From: Meiothermus sp. Pnk-1
GTDB lineage: Bacteria; Deinococcota; Deinococci; Deinococcales; Thermaceae
Assembly: GCF_003226535.1 (NCBI RefSeq)
Contig: NZ_QKOB01000003.1
Location: 62,001 to 126,000 of the forward strand
Length of the DNA: 64,000 nt
Direction of reading: 5' to 3'
Made by a program: the position numbers and the translations under genes. Positions 26,066 through 34,760 of the stretch are shown here, in pieces. The notes beneath the pieces are model-generated. The model ran no database searches. It saw only the letters and a program-made list of their open reading frames with translations, and had not been told where the DNA came from. Every line of letters starts with the position of its first letter. Position 1 is the stretch's first letter.

Positions 26066-27179
26066 GATCCACGCCCTAAGCCCCTTGCTCTTCCGCGATG
26101 GCCGGCCTTTCAGCGCCGCCGACGGCACCGAGACCGCCGCCCAAAGCCTGCCCCTGCCCCTACCCAGCACCCTGGCCGGGTTCGTGCGCACCCAGGTCGG
26201 CCTGGCCGCAGGTATGGGTTTTAGCCACCAGGAGCTGCAAAACCTGCACGGCCTGCAGGTGTGCGGCCCCCTGCTGGCCCGGGGGGGCGAAATTCTGCTG
26301 CCCGCCCCGCGCGACGCGGTGATCTACAAGGAAGGCGAGAAGCCCCAGCTCATGAAGCTGCGCCCCTTTAGCCCGCCCGAAGGCGCCGGTTGCGACCTGC
26401 CGGGAGGTTTGCTGCCCCTCGAGGTCACCCAGGACGTCAAGCCCGAGAGCGGCTACAACTTCTGGACCGCGGGCGAGATGGAGCGCTGGCTCTTGGATGA
26501 GGAAGTGCTTCCTGCGGAGAAGATCTCCGGCCTGCCCAGCGAAACCCGGGTGCACGTGGCCATGGACCCCGCCAAGGGCAAGGCCCGAGAGGGGCAGCTA
26601 TTCAGCGTGGCCTACCGGCCCCTCGAGACGGGCAAAGGTCCGGAAGACTACCGGCCTGCTTCCCTGCGGGTACGGCTTTCCTTGTCCAACGGCTGGACGC
26701 CAGCCCGCATCGGCTACCTGGGGGGTGAGCGCCGCCCGGTGGCGGTGGAGGTGAAGGAGGGCCTTTCCGAGTACTGGTACGACTGCCCCGAGGGCCTCAA
26801 AAAGCGCTTTGCCGGGCTGGGCAAAGGGGCCCGGGTGCGCTTGGTGCTGGCCACCCCGGCCCTCTTCGAGGGCGGTTGGAGACCGGGCTGGGTTGAAAAA
26901 TCGGGCACCGGCGAGCTCCACCTGCCGCGCGGCCTGAGCAAGGTAAGGCTGAGGCTGGTCGCGGCGGCAGTGGGGCGGCGCGAGCCGGTGAGCGGCTGGA
27001 GCCTGCGGGCAAAACAGCCCAAGGCGGTGCGCTGGATGGTGCCGGCGGGTAGCGTGTACTTCTTCGAGGTGTTGGAGGGCAACCCGGCTGACCTACTGGA
27101 AAGCTGGCTCAGGCCCGTAAGCGACGACGAACAAGACCGCAAGGACGGCTTTGGCCTTGCGCTGTGGGGAGTGTGGTGA
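26046..27179 (+). CDS. cmr3: Cmr3 (Cas5-group RAMP of type III-B)
   Basis: 377-residue RAMP that binds the crRNA 5' handle. The start LEIHALSPLLFRDGRPFSAADG (residues 5-26) and the segment PLPLPSTLAGFVRTQVGLA are characteristic. The ATG overlaps the end of cmr2 by 20 bases. The family glycine-rich tail is represented by VGRREPVSGWSL. Confidence 0.92.
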   Translation: MPERVLEIHALSPLLFRDGRPFSAADGTETAAQSLPLPLPSTLAGFVRTQVGLAAGMGFSHQELQNLHGLQVCGPLLARGGEILLPAPRDAVIYKEGEKPQLMKLRPFSPPEGAGCDLPGGLLPLEVTQDVKPESGYNFWTAGEMERWLLDEEVLPAEKISGLPSETRVHVAMDPAKGKAREGQLFSVAYRPLETGKGPEDYRPASLRVRLSLSNGWTPARIGYLGGERRPVAVEVKEGLSEYWYDCPEGLKKRFAGLGKGARVRLVLATPALFEGGWRPGWVEKSGTGELHLPRGLSKVRLRLVAAAVGRREPVSGWSLRAKQPKAVRWMVPAGSVYFFEVLEGNPADLLESWLRPVSDDEQDRKDGFGLALWGVW

Positions 27180-27181
27180 AG

Positions 27182-27976
27182 ATGCAGGTGAAGATGATTT
27201 TCTGGCAGGCCCTCACTCCGGTGCACCCTGGCACCGGGCAGGACTCGAGCAGCGTGATCGACCTTCCGGTAGCCCGCGAAGCCGCCACCAAGTTTCCGGT
27301 TATCCCGGCCAGCAGCCTCAAGGGGGTGCTGCGCGATGGCCGCGAGGACGAGGGGGCCAACAGGATCTTTGGCTCGTTGGAGAAGGCCGCCGAGCTCACC
27401 CTCACCGACGCGCGGGTGCTCTTTTTGCCGGTGCGCTCGTATGCGGGCACCTTCGCTTTTCTGACCTGTCCGCTGGTGCTGGAGCGCTTGGGGCGCGACC
27501 AGAAGGCCCTGGGGCTTCCCGGCCTGCAAGCGCCCATCCCCACACCCCAGCAGACCGAGGCCCTGCTGCCGCAGGAAAGCGAGATTGTGCACAACGGCCA
27601 GGTGATCCTCGAGGACATCGACCTCACCGCCAAGCCTGGTGCGGTTAACGACCTGGCGAAAGAGCTGGGCCAACGGGTTTTTGGCCCCGAGGCCGCATAC
27701 TTCCAAAAGCGCTTTGCCCTGGTTTCCAACGACGTGTTCTCCTATTTCTGCGAAACCGCCCTGGAGATCATCGCCCGGGTCAGGCTCAATTCGGACTCCA
27801 AAACCGTGGAGCGGGGCGGGCTTTGGTACGAGGAGGCCATCCCGGCAGAGACCGTTTTTTCGAGCTTCGCCATTGGCACCGACGGCTTCGAGGAGCTCGA
27901 CCGTTCCTTTATCCAGCTCGGCGGCCAGGCCAGCGTGGGCCGGGGGCTGTTGCGGCGGCTGGGGGGTGGGGTATGA
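27182..27976 (+). CDS. cmr4: Cmr4 (Cas7-group backbone, target RNA cleavage)
   Basis: 264-residue RAMP forming the Cmr backbone and cutting target RNA every six bases. The pattern LTPVHPGTGQDSSSVIDLPVAREA (residues 10-33) with the conserved Asp, VIPASSLKGVLR and GGQASVGRGLLRR near the end are typical. ATG at 27182 lies 2 bases after cmr3; GTG codons just upstream in frame are alternatives. Confidence 0.93.
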   Translation: MQVKMIFWQALTPVHPGTGQDSSSVIDLPVAREAATKFPVIPASSLKGVLRDGREDEGANRIFGSLEKAAELTLTDARVLFLPVRSYAGTFAFLTCPLVLERLGRDQKALGLPGLQAPIPTPQQTEALLPQESEIVHNGQVILEDIDLTAKPGAVNDLAKELGQRVFGPEAAYFQKRFALVSNDVFSYFCETALEIIARVRLNSDSKTVERGGLWYEEAIPAETVFSSFAIGTDGFEELDRSFIQLGGQASVGRGLLRRLGGGV

Positions 27977-28365
27977 GCCTGGTGACCCGCGCGCAGGAGG
28001 ATATGGAACTCGCGCTAAAACTGGTGAGCCAGGTTGAGGAGGACTTCAAGGATAACAAAGGCACCGGAACCAAAGGACGCTATCAGGCTTTATGCCAAGA
28101 ATTCCCGGTCATGGTGCGTACTTCGGGGCTTTGTCAGGCTATTGCCTTCAGCGAGGCAAAAAAGGGTGATGAAGAGGGTTTGCCCAGAGCCCACAAACTC
28201 TTGCTGAACCATGTCGAGAAAATTCTTGGCTCAGGAAACGGCTCGATACTTGAAAAAATCCGAAAGGCATCAGCCATTGAATACATGCACATGACGCGCA
28301 GAGTCCTGGATTCTTGGGTTTACTTCAAGCGGTTCTCCAAGAGCGTGCTCACGGTGGAGGATTAG
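27973..28365 (+). CDS. cmr5: Cmr5 (Cas11-group small subunit of type III-B)
   Basis: 130-residue all-helical small subunit that lines the Cmr complex. The order QEDMELALKLVSQVEED, RYQALCQEFPVMVRTSGLCQAIAF and the C-terminal EYMHMTRRVLDSWVYFKRFSKS are the usual Cmr5 landmarks. Its base composition is noticeably lower in G+C than its neighbours, as is the start of cmr6. Overlaps cmr4 by ATGA. Confidence 0.9.
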   Translation: MSLVTRAQEDMELALKLVSQVEEDFKDNKGTGTKGRYQALCQEFPVMVRTSGLCQAIAFSEAKKGDEEGLPRAHKLLLNHVEKILGSGNGSILEKIRKASAIEYMHMTRRVLDSWVYFKRFSKSVLTVED

Positions 28366-28367
28366 CG

Positions 28368-29374
<1,007 letters not shown>

Positions 29375-29378
<4 letters not shown>

Positions 29379-30424
29379 GCACCGTCATCCTCACCACCGT
29401 AGGCACCAGCCTGTTGATGAACGCCCGGCGCGAGGCGAAGGTCGCCGACCACGAGATCATGGAATACCTTTCTCGCGACCCCAAATCTGCCAGCGCCGAG
29501 ACCAACTCGCTTTTGCGCATCCGCCAGCGGGGGGACTCGGTGGTGCTACTGCATAGCGATACCCCCGAAGGGGAGCGGGCAGCTACGCTGCTGGAACTCT
29601 ATCTGCAAGACCAAAAGGTGGAGTGCCGCAAAGTGCGCATTGTGGGCCTGGCCTACGAGGCCCAGGGCTTTGTGGACTACGGCCTTAAGCACTTTGTGCA
29701 AACCCTGGCGGCGGAGATTCGCCGGGCCAAGCGGGAGCAAAAAGAAGTTATCATCAACGCCACCGGTGGCTTCAAGGCCGAGATTGCCTACGCCACCGCG
29801 CTGGGGCTGGTGTTCAAGGTGCCGGTTTACTACATTCACGAGAAATTCGGTGATGTCGTGACCCTCCCCCCGTCCCCCTTTGGTTGGGACAGCGAACTCA
29901 TTGCCTGGAACCACGAGTTTTTCGACTGGATCGACGCCGAGCTGCGCCCCAAACGCGAAGTGGAGTCCCGGGCCGCCGGCTTACCCGAGGCGCTTCGGGT
30001 GCTGCTCGAGGATTTTGAGCTAGACGGCCAAGTCTATACCAGCCTCTCGCCTCTGGGCCAAGCCTACCTCGAGGCCTTCCGGGGCGAGCTCGAGCAGGCC
30101 CAGACCATTCCCATCTACCTCGCACCCAAGGCCAGGCGCACCTGGGAGGGCCTCGAGCCTGCCGAAAAAGAGCGCTACCGCAAACTCCTGCAACGCCTGC
30201 GCCTGCCCAACCGTGCCGCCAACAGCGAGCGCAAAAGCGGTGGGGGCGATGCGCTGGGCTTCCCTAAGGGCAACACCGACGAGCGGGTGTTCTACGCCGA
30301 AAAAGAAGGGGCGCTCTATGTATTCGCCCTTACGCACCATGGTCCGGAGTATGACCGAATGTGCCAGGAGGGCTTTCGCTGGTCCGATTACGCCGACCAT
30401 GACTTCACCCTTTGGGAGGGCTAG
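29375..30424 (+). CDS. CARF-domain effector with RelE-like C-terminus (Cami1-like candidate)
   Basis: 349 residues. The N-terminal CARF Rossmann fold has TTVGTSLLMN at residues 6-15 and the ligand loop INATGGFKAEIAYA near 127, which binds cyclic oligoadenylate. After a linker, residues about 260-349 carry RKLLQRLRLPN, DERVFYAEKEGALYVFALTHHG and EYDRM, a basic beta-rich layout resembling RelE/ParE toxins rather than HEPN (no RxxxxH) or PD-ExK. CARF-RelE mRNA interferases activated by type III signalling (Cami1) are established. Translationally coupled to cmr6. The toxin assignment is inference. Confidence 0.75.
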
Positions 30425-30426
30425 TT

Positions 30427-31083
30427 TTGGATGACTTGGACGACCTTCTGCCCCAGGCCGCCCTCTCACCTCCCACCGGGGGCGAACCCCTGCCTATCAG
30501 CGCCCTGGCCCAGTACACCTACTGCCCCCGCCGGGCAGCGTTGATTCTGCTGGAGGGCGAATGGGAGGACAACGAGTACACCCTGCGCGGTGCGCGCGCC
30601 CACGAGCAGGCCGACATTCCTGAGGGGCTGTTGCGTGAAGGGGTGCGAATCGAGCGAGCCTTGCCCCTCTGGTCCGAGCGGCTGGGGTTGGTGGGCCGGG
30701 CGGATGTGGTGGAGTTTGTGGAAGGTGCGCCCTATCCGGTGGAGTACAAGGTGGGCCGGCGCTGGCCCCGCGAGCTGGCCCGCAAAGCCGCCGAGGTGCA
30801 GCTCTGCGCCCAGGCCCTGTGCCTGGAGGAGATGTTCGGCCAGAGCGTGCCGGAGGGGGCCATCTTCAGCAAGGCCAGCCAGCGCCGCCGGGTGGTGCGC
30901 CTGACCCCCGAGCTGCGCGCGCTCACCCTGGCCACCCTTGGCGCCTTGCGCAAGCTCATGCAACAAGAGCGCCTGCCCCCACCCACCGCCGACGAGCGCT
31001 GCCGCCACTGCTCGCTCCTAGCGGTGTGTATGCCCGAAGTGCCCCAGGCCCTGGCCCTCTGGCGGGCCCAGCAAGGATCATGA
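30427..31083 (+). CDS. cas4: Cas4 (adaptation nuclease with Fe-S cluster)
   Basis: 218-residue PD-(D/E)XK exonuclease that trims prespacers and selects PAM. The first cluster cysteine is in AQYTYCPRRA near residue 33, the last three in RCRHCSLLAVC near 196. The nuclease core is ADVVEF and PVEYKVGRR. The TTG start at 30427 is chosen because GGGAGG lies 8 bases upstream; no ATG is available. Overlaps cas1 by ATGA. Confidence 0.92.
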   Translation: MDDLDDLLPQAALSPPTGGEPLPISALAQYTYCPRRAALILLEGEWEDNEYTLRGARAHEQADIPEGLLREGVRIERALPLWSERLGLVGRADVVEFVEGAPYPVEYKVGRRWPRELARKAAEVQLCAQALCLEEMFGQSVPEGAIFSKASQRRRVVRLTPELRALTLATLGALRKLMQQERLPPPTADERCRHCSLLAVCMPEVPQALALWRAQQGS

Positions 31084-32099
31084 CCACCGAGCTGCTGAAC
31101 ACCCTCTACGTCCAGACCCAGGGAGTCTATCTGCGCCTCGAGGGCGATACCCTGCGGATTCAGCACGAGGAGGTAACCCTCCGCAACGTGCCGCTGCACC
31201 ATCTGGGAGGGTTATCGCTGTTTGGCAACGTGCTGCTTTCGCCCTTCTTGCTGCACCGCTGCGCGGAGGAGGGCCTCGAAGTGGCCTGGTTCACGGAGTC
31301 GGGCCGCTTTCAGGGGCGGCTTGCGGGGCCGGTCTCGGGAAATGTGCTGCTGCGGCGTGCTCAGTACCGGGCGCTGGACAATCCTTCGACCTGCTTGTAC
31401 CTGGCCGCGCGCTTTGTGGAGGGCAAGCTCAGGAACGCTCGGCTGGTGCTCCAGCGGGCGGTGCGCGAGCGGGGCGAGACCGAGGCGCTGAATCAGGCCC
31501 TTTTTGAGCATGAAGCGGCCCTGCGCCAACTTCCCCAGGCCCGCTCGGTGGACGAGGTGCGGGGCCTCGAGGGGCAGGCCGCAAGTGCCTATTTCGCGGC
31601 CTTTGGCGACCTCTTGCTCTCGGGCGAGTTTCGCTTCGATGGGCGCAACAAACGCCCCCCGCGCGACCCGGTGAACGCCCTGCTGGGCTTTGTGTATGCC
31701 CTACTCACCACCCAGTGCACCGCCGCCTTGGAAGGGGTGGGGCTCGACCCCCAAGTCGGCTTTCTGCATGCCCTGCGATCCGGGCGCAATGCCTTGGCCC
31801 TGGATCTGCTCGAGGAGTTTAGAGCCTGGTGGGCCGACCGGCTGGTGCTTTCGATGATCAACCGCAAGCAGCTATCTCCAGAGCACTTCGAGGAGCGCCC
31901 CGGCGGTGCCGTTTTGCTGAACGAGGAAGGGCGAAAGGCGGTGATCGTAGCCTTTCAAGGCCGCAGGCAGGAAACCCTACAGCACCCCTTGTTCAAAGAG
32001 CCCGTACCCATCGGGTTGCTGCCCCACATCCAGGCCCGCCTGCTGGCCCGCTACCTGCGGGGCGACCTGCCCGAGTACCCCCCGTTTGTAGGAAGGTAG
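31080..32099 (+). CDS. cas1: Cas1, type I-C integrase
   Basis: 339-residue integrase that forms the Cas1-Cas2 spacer-acquisition complex. The N-terminal beta domain (LYVQTQGVYLRLEGDTL) is followed by the helical active domain with Glu in LEGQAASAYFAAFG, His in VGFLHALRSGR and Asp in LALDLLEEF. The sequence type matches Cas1 of I-C loci. All catalytic residues are present, so adaptation could still work in principle. Confidence 0.94.
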   Translation: MTTELLNTLYVQTQGVYLRLEGDTLRIQHEEVTLRNVPLHHLGGLSLFGNVLLSPFLLHRCAEEGLEVAWFTESGRFQGRLAGPVSGNVLLRRAQYRALDNPSTCLYLAARFVEGKLRNARLVLQRAVRERGETEALNQALFEHEAALRQLPQARSVDEVRGLEGQAASAYFAAFGDLLLSGEFRFDGRNKRPPRDPVNALLGFVYALLTTQCTAALEGVGLDPQVGFLHALRSGRNALALDLLEEFRAWWADRLVLSMINRKQLSPEHFEERPGGAVLLNEEGRKAVIVAFQGRRQETLQHPLFKEPVPIGLLPHIQARLLARYLRGDLPEYPPFVGR

Positions 32100-32101
32100 G
32101 C

Positions 32102-32401
32102 ATGGAACGGCTAGATATTCTGGTTACCTACGATGTGAACGTGACCTCTGAAGAGGGCCAGGCCCGGCTGGCCCGCGTGGCCAAGGTATGCAAGAACTTC
32201 GGCCAGCGGGTACAGATGTCGGTGTTTGAGTGCCGGGTGACACGGGCCCAGCTCGAGGATATGGAAGCCAAGCTCCTGAAGATCATCGAACCGGACAAGG
32301 ACAGCCTGCGCATCTACACCCTGCCCGGAGGCCGGGAAAAGTGCTTGCGGGTTCACGGCCAGGACAGGTACACCGACTTCGACGATCCTTTGGTAGTCTG
32401 A
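32102..32401 (+). CDS. cas2: Cas2
   Basis: 99-residue Cas2 with the ferredoxin-fold start DILVTYDVNV (catalytic-position Asp at 11) and VQMSVFECRVT strand. It begins 2 bases after cas1 and is the last cas gene; the CRISPR leader follows directly. Confidence 0.95.
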   Translation: MERLDILVTYDVNVTSEEGQARLARVAKVCKNFGQRVQMSVFECRVTRAQLEDMEAKLLKIIEPDKDSLRIYTLPGGREKCLRVHGQDRYTDFDDPLVV

Positions 32402-32586
32402 AGTTGCGCGAACCCCAAGCAAGCACCAAAACCCGGGGGGGTTCGCGCAAGCCGAGAAATCGGCTAGGGGACATTGAAAACCCGTTTTCCCCTCACCTTC
32501 CCCCACCCTGCGTCGGAACCCTTTTTAGGGGGGTTCGCGCAAACGGCCCCTTGAGCGCCGTCCAGCACGCGCGCTAGAATGGGCCT
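32402..32586 (+). promoter_or_regulatory. CRISPR leader with three GGGGTTCGCGCAA boxes
   Basis: 185-base non-coding region between cas2 and the single repeat. TTGCGCGAACCCC (32404-32416) and GGGGTTCGCGCAA (32438-32450) form a perfect 13-bp inverted repeat with a 21-base loop, which may end the cas transcript. A third copy lies at 32530-32542, just ahead of the array promoter. The boxes may be sites for a leader-binding protein or regulator. Confidence 0.75.
32551..32580 (+). promoter_or_regulatory. Putative CRISPR array promoter
   Basis: TTGAGC (32551-32556), an 18-base spacer and TAGAAT (32575-32580). The expected transcription start is 6-7 bases later, exactly at the first base of the repeat (32587). 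This is the normal arrangement for a leader promoter. Confidence 0.65.
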
Positions 32587-32623
32587 GTCGCACTCGGGCG
32601 AAAGCTCGAGTGAGGATTGAAAC
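32587..32623 (+). CRISPR. Single remaining CRISPR repeat (37 bases)
   Basis: Begins GTCGCACTCGGGC, has a GAAA loop and ends GCTCGAGTGAGGATTGAAAC. CACTCGGGC pairs with GCTCGAGTG (8 of 9 plus a G:U) to make the hairpin cut by Cas5c, and the 3' ATTGAAAC is the classic repeat end. No second copy is visible within the next several hundred bases or elsewhere in the window, so no spacer can be defined here. Confidence 0.85.
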
Positions 32624-33280
32624 AGCCGGGAGGAAGGGGAGAGGCGCGCCTGGAAGGCTCCTCCCGAGCACGCCCCCCAGGAGGGCTTCGGCCGCGCCCC
32701 CACCCGGCAGGAGTGGAGCCCGGACCCCCGGGACTACCACCCCGAGCTTTGGTGGGCCTACATCCAGGCCCTGGGCCGGGGGATGCCCGGGGCCGACGCC
32801 CACCTGGCCGCCATCGCCCGGGGGGAGCGCCCTCCCCAGGCCACGGACTGGATGCTGGCCGCCGGGCGGGTGGCGGTGGCCGCTTTCTCCCGCCGCCCCC
32901 GCCCCCTCTCCCCCGGGGACCGGCAGCTCCTGGGGGCCAACCTCGAGGCCCACTGGCGAAAGCGCCTTTTGGAGCGCCAGCTCGCGGGCGTTTCCGCCGA
33001 CGAATACGAGGCCGTGGCCCGCCGGGCCGCCTTGGACCCCGAGGTGGGCGTGGTGGCCTACAGGGGGCCGCGGGGCCCGGTGGTGGCCCTCCTCTCCCGC
33101 ACCGAGGCCGTGGTGCCGGAGGAGGAGCGGGGGGAGGCCTGGCTGCCCGTCTGGTTCGTGGTATACTCCCTGCAAGGCGCGCTGGTCACGGCCTACATGG
33201 CATCCTCCCTAAGCGCCCTGTGGATCCCTGAGGACGCCGTATGGATGCGCAAACCCTCCTGGTTCCCCACCCCCTCCTAG
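32624..33280 (+). pseudogene. 5'-truncated ORF of unknown function joined to the CRISPR repeat
   Basis: The reading frame is open and coding-like from the first base after the repeat (SREEGERRAWKAPPEH..., then WSPDPRDYHPELWWAYIQ) but has no start codon until the internal ATG at 32783, which would give 165 residues. The upstream stop is the TGA inside the repeat itself. The protein is rich in Trp, Pro and Arg, with an LLSRTEAVVPEEERGEAWLPVWFVVYSL region; I do not recognise a family. The arrangement suggests a deletion or insertion that joined the repeat to the middle of a gene. Confidence 0.6.
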
Positions 33281-33528
33281 ACCCCGAGGGCTACGCCCGG
33301 TGGCACTGGGGGGCTTACCAGGCGCTCCTTTCTGCCCCCGAGGAGGCCGGGGAGGCCGACTGGGCCGAGTGGGGCCTCATGGTGGACGCCCTGAAGCGGC
33401 TTGCCGCCCACGACCCTGAGGCCGCCCTATCCCTGGCGCGGGAGATCTGGGACGAGCGCGAAAGGCTTCAGGCCCTCGGGATCCGGCTCCCGGACTGGGA
33501 GGCGTGGCGGGCCCGGTTGGGCCTCTAG
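33241..33528 (+). CDS. Small acidic helical protein, unknown function
   Basis: 95 residues, starting MDAQTLLVPHPLLDPEGYARW, overlapping the end of the previous ORF in another frame. Trp-rich and acidic, mostly helical (WAEWGLMVDALKRLAAHDPEAAL). Thermus-like codon use. No family recognised. It forms a run with the ORFs on either side, which may be remnants of one cassette. Confidence 0.55.
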   Translation: MDAQTLLVPHPLLDPEGYARWHWGAYQALLSAPEEAGEADWAEWGLMVDALKRLAAHDPEAALSLAREIWDERERLQALGIRLPDWEAWRARLGL

Positions 33529-33533
33529 GCCCT

Positions 33534-33806
33534 ATGGTCCAGCCACATCTGGCTCAGGAAGAACCCGCAACTCGGCTCCTAGAGCGGGCGGAGAACCGGT
33601 GGGCCCTCATCCGCGATGCGCTGCGCAACCCGGAGGACTGGGACGACCTGGATTGGCAGGGCGAGGTGGCCGAGCTCGGGGCGCTCTACACCCTTCTCGG
33701 GCGGGTTCGCCCTTCCACGCCGGAGGAGCGAGAACGTTGGACGCGCCTGCTGCGGGAGATCCGCGAATCGGCCCAGGAGTTCGGGTTCAACCCGCCCCCG
33801 CTCTAG
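33534..33806 (+). CDS. Small helical protein, unknown function
   Basis: 90 residues from ATG at 33534, 5 bases after the previous stop. Helical and charged (RLLERAENRWALIRDALRNPEDW, then TPEERERWTRLLREI). No family recognised. Same orientation and tight spacing as the two ORFs before it, so they are probably cotranscribed, possibly now from the CRISPR leader promoter. Confidence 0.55.
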   Translation: MVQPHLAQEEPATRLLERAENRWALIRDALRNPEDWDDLDWQGEVAELGALYTLLGRVRPSTPEERERWTRLLREIRESAQEFGFNPPPL

Positions 33807-34394
33807 TTAGCCCTCGCATCCATCCAGACCTCCAACTTCGCCTGGGGCAGTGGGCAGCCCTTCACCCCGAATCGAGCCCAGCCTATCCGTCCCTGGACAC
33901 ATTCTGCGTGGGAACAACGTCCAGGACGGGCTCGAGACGCTTCTTTCGCCGAGCGAAGCGAGGGGTGGCGCTTCTTTCGCCGAGCGAGACGCTTCTTTCG
34001 CTGCAAGCCGTGGGGTGGCCGCCGCCCGAGTAAAACGAAAGATAAGGCCTCACAGCTTACGCCGAAAGAAGCCTCGCCAGGGAGAAGGCTTTGGGCGGCG
34101 GGGGCTCGAGGGGGTGCCCGGCGGGTTCCTGGGGGCTGGCTCGAGGAAGAGCCCAGGGCCCCGGCACCTCGGCGTGATCTACCTGCGCCACAGCCCCTAT
34201 CCCCAAGGCAGACTCTGGACCGGCTCCTTGAGGAGCGCACCCGCCGCCTTCTGTCCCGGCTGTAAATTTCCCCTAAGTGTTATTAGCGGAAATTTGCAAG
34301 GTCTCGAGGGTGGGGCAGAACTGCTTTCCCGCTGTCTACCCTTTGTATCCTTCATCCTAGGCCACCAAGAGTCTTCAGGGAGAGGAACCAGCGA
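33807..34394 (+). other. Gene-free segment with repeats and a C-terminal gene fragment
   Basis: No complete gene. Left array of GCTTCTTTCGCC repeats is at 33936-34019. A plus-strand frame ending at TAA near 34261 reads GGWLEEEPRAPAPRR, then TLDRLLEERTRRLLSRL: it looks like the end of a broken protein. The last 120 bases before 34395 are lower in G+C and show nothing recognisable. Confidence 0.4.
33936..34019. repeat. Short-repeat array, left copy (GCTTCTTTCGCCGAGCG)
   Basis: Three near-copies of (G)ACGCTTCTTTCGCCGAGCG at 33936, 33967 and 33988, the last running into GCAAGCCGTGGGGTGGC (34003-34019). The whole block is an inverted counterpart of 34444-34542. Confidence 0.8.
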
Positions 34395-34736
34395 TTAGCC
34401 ACCGCCTCGTTCACCAAGGGCCACACCCGTACCCCGCTGCGCGGCGAAAGAAGCGCCACCCCACGGCTTGCGCCGAAACAAGCGTCTCGCTACCCCGCCT
34501 ACCGGCGGCGAAAGAAGCGTCTCGCTCGGCGAAAGAAGCACCTCCACCGGCTGCAGCTCGGGACTAAAGACCAGCCGTATCTCTGGCGGTACCTCAGCCA
34601 GAGCTCGGCTGAAGGTGAGGTAGAGGATGCGCCACCCCCGGAGGGCGCGGGCCACCGCCACCAAGGTGAAGGTCTTGCCCGCTCCGGCTGAGGTGCGGGC
34701 GGCGTTTACCACGGCGAGTTGTTCTGGAGTGAGCAT
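34395..34736 (-). pseudogene. UvrD/Fbh1-like helicase, N-terminal fragment truncated at repeats
   Basis: Begins MLTPEQLAVVNA, then Walker A SAGAGKTFTLVAVARAL and motif Ia-like RILYLTFSRALAE, the pattern of SF1 helicases of the UvrD/Fbh1 type. After about 70 residues the frame enters the GAAAGAAGCG repeat block and the protein becomes low-complexity (VLLSPSETLLSPPVGG). It starts 24 bases after the 513-residue gene, so it was probably the last gene of the same operon. The rest of the helicase is not present nearby. Confidence 0.75.
34444..34542. repeat. Short-repeat array, right inverted copy
   Basis: GCGAAAGAAGCG units at 34444, 34508 and about 34528, and GCCACCCCACGGCTTGC (34455-34471), which is the exact reverse complement of 34003-34019. 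With the left array it frames a 435-base segment. It also forms the 3' part of the truncated helicase ORF. Confidence 0.8.
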
Positions 34737-34760
34737 CGTTAGGATCCCAATTCGTACGGT

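Noticed and set aside
24293-26191. A 632-codon open frame antisense to cmr2
   Set aside because: The sense strand encodes an unmistakable Cas10 with the GGDD motif; the antisense translation shows no family features.
32624-33300. Continuation of the CRISPR array downstream of the first repeat
   Set aside because: No further copy of the GTCGCACTC...ATTGAAAC pattern, even degenerate, appears at spacer-sized intervals.
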